From the NCBI GenBank assembly GCA_003218975.1, contig QHPD01000106.1, positions 1 to 64,000 on the forward strand: a DNA stretch of 64,000 bases. Reading direction: 5' to 3'. Positions 50,871 to 60,282 of this stretch are shown one piece after another (the first letter of the stretch is position 1; each line of letters opens with the position of its first letter). Made by a program: the position numbers and the translations under genes. The DNA comes from Verrucomicrobiota bacterium. GTDB taxonomy: Bacteria; Verrucomicrobiota; Verrucomicrobiia; Chthoniobacterales; UBA10450. The notes beneath the pieces were generated by a model. The model had not been told where the DNA came from, did not search any database, and was given only the letters and a program-made list of their open reading frames with translations.

Positions 50871-51887
50871 CTACAGTCCGACCAGGTCCCCGATGACTTT
50901 TTCCATCGCGCTCACGACCAGCGTGAAACGATCGTAATCGAGTTTATCGGGCGTGTCGGTGGACGAATGATAATGCGGATAGCGAAATGGCGCGGTGTCG
51001 GTGATCATGATGCCAGGGTAACCGTGCCGCCAGAATGACCATTGATCCGACCAACTGACGCCGGGAATGAACGCTGGGAGCGCCGCGCCTTCGGATGGAA
51101 TCTTTGCGTGTTTGCGAAAGAGCGCGACGACGCGGCGGAGCAGCGCCCGCGAATGAACGTTGCTGACGAATCCGATGAAGTTGCCGACCTTGGGATACAA
51201 AATGCCCAAGCCGGGCGCTGGATAGGTCTGCGAGTGCGGCGCATCGGAAAAATAGCCAATGGTTTCGAGGCTAATCATGGCGTCGATTCGATCGCCGCGC
51301 GTTTTGCATCTGCCGGCGTAAACAAAGCTTCCCATTTCATCCGACAAAAAATAAGGCGGCTCCTCGTTCACGAATGCGACGAAGCGCACCCTGTGTTGTG
51401 CGGTTTTCCCAGCAAAACGCCGCGCTAATGCAAGAAGCGCCGCGACCCCGCTCCCGTTGTCGTTTGCACCGGGCGAGCCAAAGACTGAATCATAATGTGC
51501 GCCGATAAGGATGATCGGCGGCGGTTCAGAAACCGCCGTTGCTTGCGCGCCGGAAATTTCTGCCTCGATATTGTAGCAGGCCTGCCCGTGCATCTCATAA
51601 CTGTCCCGTCGCGGGCGAAGGCCTGCGCGTGAAAAAGAATTTTCGATGAAGTCGGCAGCGGCATTCAATTGTGGATAACGCCACATGTTGCGCTCGCCGA
51701 TTTCGCCGGCGAGCGTTTGCACATCCGCACGGAGCTCTTCGCGCAACGCAACTTCATCGGGCGACAACGGCGCAGCCTTCGAAATATTTTTGCCGGGCAT
51801 CCTCACTCCAAACCACCAGAGTAACGCCAAAACCGCGGCGACGGCGATGGTAATGCGCAGGACGCTGAACAGAAACGACCGCGGCAC
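50871..51887 (-). CDS. M28 family peptidase
   Basis: IILIGAHYDSVFGSPGANDNGSGVAALLALARRFAGK...FVAFVNEEPPYF. Confidence 0.9.
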   Translation of the reverse strand: MPRSFLFSVLRITIAVAAVLALLWWFGVRMPGKNISKAAPLSPDEVALREELRADVQTLAGEIGERNMWRYPQLNAAADFIENSFSRAGLRPRRDSYEMHGQACYNIEAEISGAQATAVSEPPPIILIGAHYDSVFGSPGANDNGSGVAALLALARRFAGKTAQHRVRFVAFVNEEPPYFLSDEMGSFVYAGRCKTRGDRIDAMISLETIGYFSDAPHSQTYPAPGLGILYPKVGNFIGFVSNVHSRALLRRVVALFRKHAKIPSEGAALPAFIPGVSWSDQWSFWRHGYPGIMITDTAPFRYPHYHSSTDTPDKLDYDRFTLVVSAMEKVIGDLVGL

Positions 51888-51908
51888 AGCGTAAAAGCGT
51901 CCCTTTGT

Positions 51909-53033
51909 TCACCCGATCTTTTTTCGAAATCGCAAAGCGCAGAAAGCGAAGAGTAAGATCGACATGAGAATGAGAATGGCCAAGTTCGGCCAGTATTCAA
52001 AGAGATTTGCGCCGCGCAAAATGATCGCGCGCATGAGCGCAATAAAATACGTCGTGGGAAAGAGGGCGCCGAGCGCGTAAAAAATCCACGGCATGGTTTC
52101 ACGTGGGAAAATGAAACCGGAAAAGAAGACGCTTGGCAGCAGGAACACCATCGACATTTGGAGCGCCTGCATTTGATTTTCGGCCTTGGTCCCAACGAGC
52201 AAACCCAGGCTCAGTAATGCAAACACGTACACGAGCGTGGAAAACATCATCGCGAAGACATTGCCCACGATTGGGACAAAGAACACGAACCGCATAATCG
52301 TGAACAAGACCAGCGCCATCGCCATACCGATGCACAAATATGGAACCAGCTTGCCGAGCATGAGGCCAGCGCGGCTCAATGGGCTCACCAGTAGTTGCTC
52401 GAGCGTGCCGCGTTCCCGTTCCCGAACCAGGGCCATGGCGGCAGCAACTGTCGTCCCAATTTGCAGAACGACGCCAATCACGCCCGGCACAAAAAAGTTC
52501 GGCGCGCGCATGGCCGGGTTGTAAAGCATTTGGGGACGAACATCGATCGGCATCCCCTGCCGGCCGGTTTCACGCAGAAGCGATTCCAGTGATTGCGTCA
52601 ACGCCACGCCGAGTCCCGTTTGGAGAGCCTGCAACGCCGTCGTGGAATTCGATCCATCGACAAGCAATTGCACCTGCGCAGAGTGGCCTGCATTAAGTTC
52701 GCGAGTAAAGTTCGGCGGGATGTCCAGGGCGGCGTAGGCGCGGCCTTTGCGCATTTCACTTTTAAGCTGGTCCAGGCTTTGCACTTCGCCCACGACGCGA
52801 AATGACTCCGTGTTCACGAAACGGTCTATCAACTGCCGGCTCTCGACGGTGCGATCTTCGTTGAGAATGAGCATCGCCATGTGTTTCACGTCGTTGTCGA
52901 GCGCGTAGCCGAATGCAATCATCTCAATCAACGGCGGGAAAAAAAAGAAAAACAGAGTCAGCGGATCGCGCCAGACGACGATGAACTCCTTGAACAAGAT
53001 TGCGCCGAGCCCGCGAAACAATTTGTGTTTCAT
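51909..53033 (-). CDS. ABC-2 type transporter permease
   Basis: 374 aa; RERERGTLEQLLVSPLSRAGLMLGKLVPY; ...LPSVFFSGFIFPRETMPW. Confidence 0.93.
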   Translation of the reverse strand: MKHKLFRGLGAILFKEFIVVWRDPLTLFFFFFPPLIEMIAFGYALDNDVKHMAMLILNEDRTVESRQLIDRFVNTESFRVVGEVQSLDQLKSEMRKGRAYAALDIPPNFTRELNAGHSAQVQLLVDGSNSTTALQALQTGLGVALTQSLESLLRETGRQGMPIDVRPQMLYNPAMRAPNFFVPGVIGVVLQIGTTVAAAMALVRERERGTLEQLLVSPLSRAGLMLGKLVPYLCIGMAMALVLFTIMRFVFFVPIVGNVFAMMFSTLVYVFALLSLGLLVGTKAENQMQALQMSMVFLLPSVFFSGFIFPRETMPWIFYALGALFPTTYFIALMRAIILRGANLFEYWPNLAILILMSILLFAFCALRFRKKIG

Positions 53034-54022
53034 TACGCCGCCTTTTGTTGTTCAGCGGCGTGCTTGGCCGAAAGCTCAACAAACACGTCTTCGAGCGAAG
53101 GACCCATTTCGTGAATCTCGGCATGACCAACGCCGACTTTGTGCAGCTGTTCGTCGATCTGCGCACGCTTGACGGTTTCATCGACCAACAAATGCATCGA
53201 TTGGCCGAACACGGTGGCACTGCGCACTCCGCGCATCTCGTGCATGGCATGCAGTGCCGTGGTCACGTGATCGCAAGTCACGTCGAGCCGGCGCGTTCCG
53301 GGCGGATTCACCTCCGGCATTTTTTTTAACTCGTCCGGCTCACCGCACACGATCAATTTCGACATGTAAATATAGCCCACATGATCGCAGCGCTCCGCTT
53401 CGTCCATGTAATGGGTGGTCACAAACAGCGTCATGCCTTTGCCGGCGAACTCAAAGAGTAGATCCCAGAGTTCGCGCCGCGCGACTGGATCGATGCCCGC
53501 CGTCGGCTCATCGAGAAAGAGCACGGTCGGCTTGTGCATGAGCGAGCAAGCCATGGCCAGGCGTTGGCGCCAGCCGCCGGAAAGTTGCCCGGCGCGCCTG
53601 TCGATGTACGGCTCTAGATGCGTCGTGGCGATCATTTCGTCGCGCCGCTGGTTCAATTCGCGACCGCGCAAGCCATAAAGTTTTCCTGCAAAGATGAGGT
53701 TCTCATTTACCGTCAACTCGTCATAGAGTGAGAATTGTTGCGACATATAACCGATCATTTCCTTGATCGGCTCGGCGTCTCGCACGATGTCGTGGCCGCC
53801 GATGCGAGCGGTTCCATCACTCGGCTCGAGAATTCCACAAAGCATCCGGATCACCGTCGATTTGCCCGAACCGTTAGGTCCGAGAAACCCGAAGATTGAT
53901 CCTTTTGCCACGGAAAATGAAACATGATCAACAGCCGTGAATGCGCCGAAGCGCTTCGTCAACCTGTCCACTTCGATCATTGGCTCGGTCATTTTCCCAT
54001 CGTGAGAGACATTCGTGTCCAT
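53033..54022 (-). CDS. ABC transporter ATP-binding protein
   Basis: [43 protein letters not shown]. Confidence 0.95.
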   Translation of the reverse strand: MDTNVSHDGKMTEPMIEVDRLTKRFGAFTAVDHVSFSVAKGSIFGFLGPNGSGKSTVIRMLCGILEPSDGTARIGGHDIVRDAEPIKEMIGYMSQQFSLYDELTVNENLIFAGKLYGLRGRELNQRRDEMIATTHLEPYIDRRAGQLSGGWRQRLAMACSLMHKPTVLFLDEPTAGIDPVARRELWDLLFEFAGKGMTLFVTTHYMDEAERCDHVGYIYMSKLIVCGEPDELKKMPEVNPPGTRRLDVTCDHVTTALHAMHEMRGVRSATVFGQSMHLLVDETVKRAQIDEQLHKVGVGHAEIHEMGPSLEDVFVELSAKHAAEQQKAA

Positions 54023-54047
54023 TAGTGTCCTTTCGCGGGTGTTGAGC

Positions 54048-54932
54048 TCATTTCACATTGGGAAAATAAACATCCGCCGCCATTCCCGCGCGCAAACGGT
54101 TGTCGTCGCTCGGCAAACGAATCTTTACTCCGAACACTTGTTTGATCCGATCCGCGACGGTTTGCACGTTGCGCGGGGTAAACTCGGCCTGCCGATTGAT
54201 TTGCTCGACGACTCCATCGAAATCTTTACCCGGAAACGAATCGACACGCACCCGAACATGCTCGCCAAGTTTGATCAAACCCAGCCACGACTCCGGAACA
54301 TAAACACGCACCCAGAGATGTCCTGTCAGGAGCAACGTGGCGGCCTCGCGATTGGCCGGCAGCACATCGCCCACCTTCACGCTGAGTACTTCCAGAATCG
54401 AATCGGCCGGAGCGGTGACCTGCATTTCTGCCAGCTGTGCGTCGATGTCGGCTAGTTGTGCACGCGCTTGCGCCACGCGCATCTTCGCCGCCGCCACATT
54501 TTTCTCCTGCGCTTTCGCCGCGCTATCGGCGCGCTCGGCGTCATTTGGAGAAACCACCTTGCGTTTCAGCAGGTCTTGCTGGCGTCGGGCGTCGTCGTGC
54601 AGGAAGTGTAACTGCGCCTCCTGCGCGTCTGCGTCGTGGATTGCCGTATCGATTTGCGCAGCGGCAAGGTCGCGACGCGCGCGCAGCTCCGAAGCATCGA
54701 GCTGTACGATGACTTGGCCTTCGTGCAAATGGTCGCCTTCCCAGGCAAAAATCTTTTCCACACGCCCGCCTGCGCGCGGCCCCACGTGCGCCTCGTCCAC
54801 TTCGATCGTTCCAGAGACCGCGTTGCGGCGAGTATTACAACCAACGACAAGTGTTGAACAAACGACAAGAAGCGCGAGCAATGAGCGATTGTCGATCTTG
54901 ACGAGCGTGAACAATTTTGTCGCGAGTCGCAT
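54048..54932 (-). CDS. HlyD-family membrane fusion protein
   Basis: VGPRAGGRVEKIFAWEGDHLHEGQVIVQLDASEL...TAPADSILEVLSVKVGDVLPA. Confidence 0.9.
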   Translation of the reverse strand: MRLATKLFTLVKIDNRSLLALLVVCSTLVVGCNTRRNAVSGTIEVDEAHVGPRAGGRVEKIFAWEGDHLHEGQVIVQLDASELRARRDLAAAQIDTAIHDADAQEAQLHFLHDDARRQQDLLKRKVVSPNDAERADSAAKAQEKNVAAAKMRVAQARAQLADIDAQLAEMQVTAPADSILEVLSVKVGDVLPANREAATLLLTGHLWVRVYVPESWLGLIKLGEHVRVRVDSFPGKDFDGVVEQINRQAEFTPRNVQTVADRIKQVFGVKIRLPSDDNRLRAGMAADVYFPNVK

Positions 54933-54948
54933 TAAAGCAGAGATGCAA

Positions 54949-55578
54949 TCAGCCGGCCGTTCGGGCCTTTCCCGCGAGCGCGCCTTCGAGAACGATTTTG
55001 AGAATTCCGGCGAAACCTTCTTTTGGAGTCATTCCCAGCTCCTCTATCTTCGGCGGATTCATGATCCCCTGGACCATGGCAAGCAAAATCTCGATCATGA
55101 GCTTCACCGAAACGTCTTTGCGCACCATTCCCGTGCGTTGACCCTCGATGAAAAGCTTTCCGAAGAAATGCCCGATCAAAGCGGCCCGACGGCGTTCGAT
55201 AACCTTGAACACGTGCGGCGCTTTCTGGCGCATATCGCGAACGAATGGCGGCTTGATCTCATCCAGTTCGTGTTGCGTGTTGGTCAGCAGTTCGTGCAGC
55301 GCCGCCGGAAAATTACGCGGATGTGCATGTGTGATTTCATTCAGTTTCGCCTCGACGCCCGCGAACTTATCCTCCAGCACCGCCTCAAGTAGCTGGATCT
55401 TGCCCGGAAAATGCGCGTAAAGCGTTTTCTTGCTAATGCCCAACTCCTCGGCCAGATCGTCCATCGTCACGCTGCGAAATCCGTGGCTGAAGAAATGGAC
55501 ACGCGCCGCTTCCACGATTCGTTGCCGGCTGAAGTCAGCCTTCCGATTTCGCGGCCGCGATTTCTTTGTGTGTTTCAC
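54949..55578 (-). CDS. TetR/AcrR-family regulator
   Basis: RQRIVEAARVHFFSHGFRSVTMDDLAEELGISKKTLYAHFPGKIQLLEAVL. Confidence 0.93.
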   Translation of the reverse strand: MKHTKKSRPRNRKADFSRQRIVEAARVHFFSHGFRSVTMDDLAEELGISKKTLYAHFPGKIQLLEAVLEDKFAGVEAKLNEITHAHPRNFPAALHELLTNTQHELDEIKPPFVRDMRQKAPHVFKVIERRRAALIGHFFGKLFIEGQRTGMVRKDVSVKLMIEILLAMVQGIMNPPKIEELGMTPKEGFAGILKIVLEGALAGKARTAG

Positions 55579-55604
55579 GTCTTCTTTTCAGACCGGCGCC
55601 GCAT

Positions 55605-55937
55605 TCATGAGGATCGGTCGCCAGCGAAATGATCGTGCGACATCCGGATCAGCTCCATTGCCGGCGCCAAATCGTTTTCATTGCGCGCCATGAACGTCAC
55701 GTAGCCCTTTTCGGGCGCCCAGCGATGCGAGCGCGCTTTGTCTTCGGCAAGAACTCGTGCTTGGTCCTCTTTCGCTAATCGAATGTCGCAATGGCCATGG
55801 CCATGGATGTGCACGAACATGATTCGTCCGACAAAAAAGGCATCTTCGTGGATGCCTGCGTTCTGCCGCTCAGTCACACCTGGCAAGCTGAGAATCCGTT
55901 GTCGTAATTCCTGATGAAGCTCTTCTCCTGATTTCAT
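55605..55937 (-). CDS. DUF5519 (luciferase-domain)-like protein
   Basis: GVTERQNAGIHEDAFFVGRIMFVHIHGHGHCDIRLAKEDQARVLAEDKARSHRWAPEKGYVTFMARNEND. Confidence 0.65.
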   Translation of the reverse strand: MKSGEELHQELRQRILSLPGVTERQNAGIHEDAFFVGRIMFVHIHGHGHCDIRLAKEDQARVLAEDKARSHRWAPEKGYVTFMARNENDLAPAMELIRMSHDHFAGDRSS

Positions 55938-56234
55938 GCTAGCCTCCGTTTTTTGTTAACTGTGCGCTCCTTAGGAAACTATTCCAGTATATTTAGTTTC
56001 CCAACAACAAAAAAATTGCAACGGCGCGCCCAGCCGCCGCGGTTATCCAAACAGCAATCATCGAGATCGCGAGATCGCTAGCCAGCGTTAGTCCGACAGG
56101 CCTCTTCCGACAATCAGAACGTCGACTGTGCGGTTTTCGCTCACGTTCGGACGCCGCTCTCCCAAAGAAGGCTTCTTCGTAATTACGTCCGGCCAAAGAT
56201 CCGCGGACGTAAGGGATTGAGAGGGAGAGCGATC

Positions 56235-56657
56235 ATGAAAGCGAAACACGTATTCTACTGGGCGATGACCTTACTCATCGCACTTGAGACTTTTGCTGGC
56301 GGCGTAATGGACCTGACACACGGTCGAACAAACGTTTTCAGCGGTCCAACTGTCGTCGATGTCGTAACGAGCCTTGGGTACCCGGTGTATGTTCTCGTGA
56401 TCCTTGGGATTTGGAAAATTCCCGGAGCCATAACCCTAGTCGTGCCGGGTTTTCTACGGCTGAAGGAATGGGCATACGCCGGAATCGTCTTTGAATTATC
56501 GGGCGCGGCCGCATCGCAGGCAATACGCGGCCAGCCCAAGGACATTATCGCCCCTCTGGTCCTACTCGCTGTCGCGCTTTCTTCCTGGGCACTTCGTCCG
56601 CCAAACCGCGTTCTGGGGGGCACGCGAGATCAGAAAACGAGAGGCGCCGTCCGTTAA
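56235..56657 (+). CDS. DoxX-like membrane protein
   Basis: MKAKHVFYWAMTLLIALETFAGGVMDLTHG...LGYPVYVLVILGIWKIPGAITLV. Confidence 0.75.
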   Translation: MKAKHVFYWAMTLLIALETFAGGVMDLTHGRTNVFSGPTVVDVVTSLGYPVYVLVILGIWKIPGAITLVVPGFLRLKEWAYAGIVFELSGAAASQAIRGQPKDIIAPLVLLAVALSSWALRPPNRVLGGTRDQKTRGAVR

Positions 56658-56773
56658 TGCCGCACAGCGCAGGCCACCAATCCTGTTTCGCACAAGCATC
56701 GGGAAGCGAAACTGGCTTTCAGCTAGTTGCGCAAGCGATTGAACCCGGCGACAAACTAAGTGATGCTGTCGCC

Positions 56774-57205
56774 ATGAAAACGCGTTGTTTTGATCACATC
56801 GATCTGCGAGTGAAAGACATGGAAGTTGCAAAAAAGTTTTACGGAAAATTTCTGTCGCAGCTTGGATTTGTTCACGAGAAGCACGAACCCTCGCCAGATC
56901 AAGAAGGCCTGGGCGAAGATTTCCATACGTTTTATTCTGCTGGTGGCGATAAACCGTCGGAATTTTTTGGGTTCACCCAGGATAAAAGCCATCAGCCAAA
57001 CGGCACACGCATCGCGTTCTGGGCGGATACACGCGAAGAAGTCGACCGGATCGCGAAAATTGTACGCGATGCGGGCGGCAAAAATTTGGAAGGCCCTGAA
57101 ATCTGCGTCGATTACAGTCCCGGGTATTACGCGTTCTTTTTCGAAGATCCAGAGGGCAACAAACTGGAAATTTGCTGCCGGGAAAGTCCGATCATTGCGG
57201 AATGA
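56774..57205 (+). CDS. VOC family protein
   Basis: MKTRCFDHIDLRVKDMEVAKKFYGKFLSQLGF...YYAFFFEDPEGNKLEICCRE. Confidence 0.88.
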   Translation: MKTRCFDHIDLRVKDMEVAKKFYGKFLSQLGFVHEKHEPSPDQEGLGEDFHTFYSAGGDKPSEFFGFTQDKSHQPNGTRIAFWADTREEVDRIAKIVRDAGGKNLEGPEICVDYSPGYYAFFFEDPEGNKLEICCRESPIIAE

Positions 57206-57223
57206 GCAAAGATCGACGAACAG

Positions 57224-57772
57224 TTGGGATCAATGAGTCATCCGGCGCATCACGAACCTGCCATTTTGCAGGGACGGCGTCGCGTTCGTTATCTCAAGCT
57301 GATTGCACTCTTCAAAATCGCCAAGGGCGTGCTGCTGCTGGTGCTTGGTGTTTCGCTGCTTTTCCTCAATGCGCGCACCCGCTGGACGGATGCGATTTCG
57401 GACTGGACCGCTGACGAAATCCTTCTGGAGCACAGCAAAGCCGTCCATTTCCTGCTCAACAAACTCCAAGCGGTGCTGGCAGGCGGCGCGTTGCGCGCGA
57501 CAGGTTTTTTGGCGCTGTTTTACACGGCAGTTCTCTTTACCGAAGGCATCGGCGTTTATTTGCAGCAACGCTGGGCTGAGCTGCTGATGATATTCGCAAC
57601 TGGCGCACTCATTCCGATCGAGGTGCGCCACATTTGGCATCGTCCCGGTTTAGTGGGCGTACTGATTCTGCTGGCAAACTGTTTCATCGTTTGGTTCCTC
57701 TATCGCGTCCTTAAGCGGGACAAGACAAAGCCGCACGCCTCGCAGCGACGCGAGCTGGTTGAGACGCGTTAG
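57224..57772 (+). CDS. DUF2127-like membrane protein
   Basis: RYLKLIALFKIAKGVLLLVLGVSLLFL...LTEGIGVYLQQRWAELLMIFATGALIPIEV-type pattern. Confidence 0.78.
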   Translation: MGSMSHPAHHEPAILQGRRRVRYLKLIALFKIAKGVLLLVLGVSLLFLNARTRWTDAISDWTADEILLEHSKAVHFLLNKLQAVLAGGALRATGFLALFYTAVLFTEGIGVYLQQRWAELLMIFATGALIPIEVRHIWHRPGLVGVLILLANCFIVWFLYRVLKRDKTKPHASQRRELVETR

Positions 57773-57800
57773 GGAATTTAGGGCCGGGCGGATTGCCCAT

Positions 57801-58622
57801 TCAATCCAGCGGACTCTTCACACCGATGCCTGGTTTGTTGAGGACATGCGTGTAAATCATCGTCGTGCTCACGTCTTTGTGCCCTAACAGCTCCTGAACC
57901 GTGCGAATGTCGTAACCACGTTGCAGCAGGTGAGTAGCAAAGGAGTGACGCAGACTGTGACAGTTGGCCCGTTTTACTATCCCAGAGGCGTGGACCGCTT
58001 TCTTGAGAGCGTTCTGTAATATTCCCTCGGCGATATGATGTCGCTGTCGATTGCCGCTGTGCGGATCGAGCGAGATCCGTGAAGAAGGAAAGACATATTG
58101 CCAAGCCCACTCGCGAGCCGCGTTTGGAAACTTTCGATTCAGAGCGAAGGGAAGATGCACGCTGCCAAACCCATCTTCGAGATCTTGCTCGTGTTGCGCT
58201 TTCACCCGGAACAAATGCCGGCGCAGCGGTTCGGCCAAATTCAACGGAAGCATCGTGATGCGATCTTTGCCGCCTTTGGCGTCGCGCACCGTGATCTGGC
58301 CGAGAGAAAAATCGATATCTTTTACCCGCAATCGGACGCATTCCATCAAACGCAGGCCACAGCCATAGAGAAGTCCAGCCATTAGCTTGGGCCCGCCTTT
58401 GAGATGAGCAAAGATTTGTTTCACCTCGGCGCGGGACAAAACCACAGGGAGCTTGGGCGGTTTTTTGGCTCGCTCGACCTTCTCCAGCCAACCGATCTCG
58501 TGCTTGAGCACTTCTTTATAGAGGAAAAGCAACGCGCTGAGCGCCTGATTTTGGGTCGAAGCCGCGACGTTCATGTCTCGCGCGAGGTGCGTGAGGAACC
58601 GCGCCACTTCCTCTTCCCCCAT
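57801..58622 (-). CDS. Integron integrase (IntI-type tyrosine recombinase), N-terminally truncated
   Basis: IntI-specific insert [40 protein letters not shown]; catalytic [12 protein letters not shown] and [16 protein letters not shown]. Frame stays open upstream to 58700 ([25 protein letters not shown]), then a TAA, with no ATG/GTG/TTG. Confidence 0.92.
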   Translation of the reverse strand: MGEEEVARFLTHLARDMNVAASTQNQALSALLFLYKEVLKHEIGWLEKVERAKKPPKLPVVLSRAEVKQIFAHLKGGPKLMAGLLYGCGLRLMECVRLRVKDIDFSLGQITVRDAKGGKDRITMLPLNLAEPLRRHLFRVKAQHEQDLEDGFGSVHLPFALNRKFPNAAREWAWQYVFPSSRISLDPHSGNRQRHHIAEGILQNALKKAVHASGIVKRANCHSLRHSFATHLLQRGYDIRTVQELLGHKDVSTTMIYTHVLNKPGIGVKSPLD

Positions 58623-58697
58623 TTCAGCGGGATGACGTTTGCCATGGAAAAGGATGAAGCGCTTAATCCAATCGATGTAAGCCTGCTCGGTGCGAAT

Positions 58698-58738
58698 GCC
58701 TTAAAAGACCCGTTTTTTGGGCCGAATTCTCGTTAGAT
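58698..58738 (+). other. First recombination site of the cassette array (attI or attC-like), core GTTAGAT at 58732-58738
   Basis: GCCTTAAAAGACCCGTTTTTTGGGCCGAATTCTCGTTAGAT between intI and the first cassette ORF. Confidence 0.6.
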
Positions 58739-59399
58739 GATGGACGTGCGAACCGCCGCAGCACTTGGATTGCGAATCATTGCGCTCTGGCTTCTCGTCG
58801 CGAGCGCTTTCGGCCAGTCGCCTTCACCGTCTCCGAGTTCCATTTCTCCAGACAAGAAATGGCAATACATTGGCGGGGACGCACCGAAAATTGTCGAGGC
58901 TGATTCCAACCAAGTCGCATTGGAGTTTTCGGAGGGATGTAGCCTCGGCGGCTTCGGTGAAAATTCGACCGTGTTTTGGCCGCCAGATTCAAGACGGCTT
59001 GCATTTTACAGCTGTGGTGAGGGAAAAGAGCATCTCACTCTGCTCTACCAACTGCGCGACGCACGCTGGGTAGCATTGAAGACGCCGGGCGATGGGGACA
59101 AGCTTTTCGAGCGGGTCGGTAACATCATAGAAGCGCAAGCAAAAAGAAAAGGCCTGCCGAAGAAGACTTTCCTTCATATGCAATGGTGGAAAGTCGAGCC
59201 GGAGCGGTGGCTCGATTCAAGGACTCTAGCGATACATGTCTCGATGGCAGAAGTGGTGCACCGCGACAACGGCGAGTACGTAGGCCCCAGTTTCGGCACT
59301 GATCTTCTTCTTACCGTAGAGTTCGATGATGCCGGCGACTGGAAGATCGTCAAAACTCACCGAATGTCGGAAAAGGAGATCAAAAAGTTCGAACACTGA
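58737..59399 (+). CDS. Integron cassette ORF 1: secreted hypothetical protein
   Basis: 220 aa; N-terminal signal-like ALGLRIIALWLLVASAFGQ; start codon overlaps the core site. Confidence 0.75.
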   Translation: MMDVRTAAALGLRIIALWLLVASAFGQSPSPSPSSISPDKKWQYIGGDAPKIVEADSNQVALEFSEGCSLGGFGENSTVFWPPDSRRLAFYSCGEGKEHLTLLYQLRDARWVALKTPGDGDKLFERVGNIIEAQAKRKGLPKKTFLHMQWWKVEPERWLDSRTLAIHVSMAEVVHRDNGEYVGPSFGTDLLLTVEFDDAGDWKIVKTHRMSEKEIKKFEH

Positions 59400-59422
59400 G
59401 CCGGACGAGAAATCACGCGGGC

Positions 59423-59518
59423 ATCTAACTAGAACGATGAAGCCAACGGCCCCACTCGAAATGCGTTCAGCGTGTTTGCCACGAGACCCTGCCGTGGCTT
59501 ATCTCTTTCTCGTTAGAT
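59423..59518 (+). other. attC site 1
   Basis: R'' ATCTAAC / R' GTTAGAT perfect complement; L'' AAGCCAACGG / L' CCGTGGCTT complementary except one extrahelical A. Confidence 0.88.
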
Positions 59519-59519
59519 C

Positions 59520-60138
59520 ATGAAACCGTGTTCGATTTGTATGCTCGCTACACTGCAACTGAGTTTGTTGTCATTGACAGCCCAAGAATCGCCAGCTCCT
59601 AGCGTGTCGACCTCACAACAGCGGTCTTCGGCGCCTTCAGAAGCATCGGCGCAAGCTGCTCCGCAGCGCGACGGAGCCCACGACTTCGACTTCCTCATCG
59701 GTAACTGGAAGGCTCACGTTCGCCGGCTTCCCGATCGTCTGGTCGGTTCGACGACTTGGATCGAGTATGACGGCATCTCGAATCACAAGAAAATTGTCGA
59801 CACCAACGCGAACTTTGAAGAGTTCGAGGTCGATAATCTCGAGAAGCACCTGCACATCAAAGCGCAGACACTCCGGTTATATAATCCGGACTCGCATCAG
59901 TGGAGTATCTACCCTCTGGACCTGGACAAAGGCGTTCTCAGCCTACCGCCAGTTGTTGGTCAATTTACCGGCAATCGCGGCGAGTTCTACGATCAGGAAC
60001 AATATAAGGGGCGCTCGATCCTGGTGCGCTACATCTGGTTGAATATCTCGCCGAAATCGGCCCCGGATGGAACAATCCTTCTCGACCGACGGCGGGAAAA
60101 CGTGGGAAACAAACTGGATCTGCGAATTAACTCGATAA
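59520..60138 (+). CDS. Integron cassette ORF 2: secreted DUF1579-like protein with 3' frameshift
   Basis: HDFDFLIGNWKAHVRRLPDRLVGSTTWIEYDG...; +1 frame near 60060 gives ARMEQSFSTDGGKTWETNWICELTR* ending at 60138, before attC; annotated frame runs to 60164. Confidence 0.75.
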
Positions 60139-60158
60139 CACAAGCGTGTCGCACGCAG

Positions 60159-60264
60159 GCCTAACTAAGCGCTCCAGCCAACCCAGCAACTTGTTGATGC
60201 CCTCGATTTTATGCATCCTTCTTGACTTCAAGATAATGGATGGCTGAGGTTACTCTCGTTAGGT
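60159..60264 (+). other. attC site 2
   Basis: R'' GCCTAAC; AGCCAACC...GGATGGCT arms; ...GGCTGAGGTTACTCTCGTTAGGT. Confidence 0.8.
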
Positions 60265-60282
60265 CTCTTCGATCCTCACCGC

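Noticed and set aside
51520-51546. GGCGGCGGTTCAGAAACCGCCG hairpin in the M28 peptidase gene as another in-frame repeat insertion
   Set aside because: The protein (SGAQATAVSEPPPIILIGAHYDS) aligns in length with normal M28 peptidases, so there is no clear insertion; the match to the 23785 hairpin may be chance.
57778-58491. 237-aa ORF overlapping the integrase on the same strand
   Set aside because: Alternative frame of intI; the frame with R..HxLRH..GH..Y catalytic motifs is clearly the gene.
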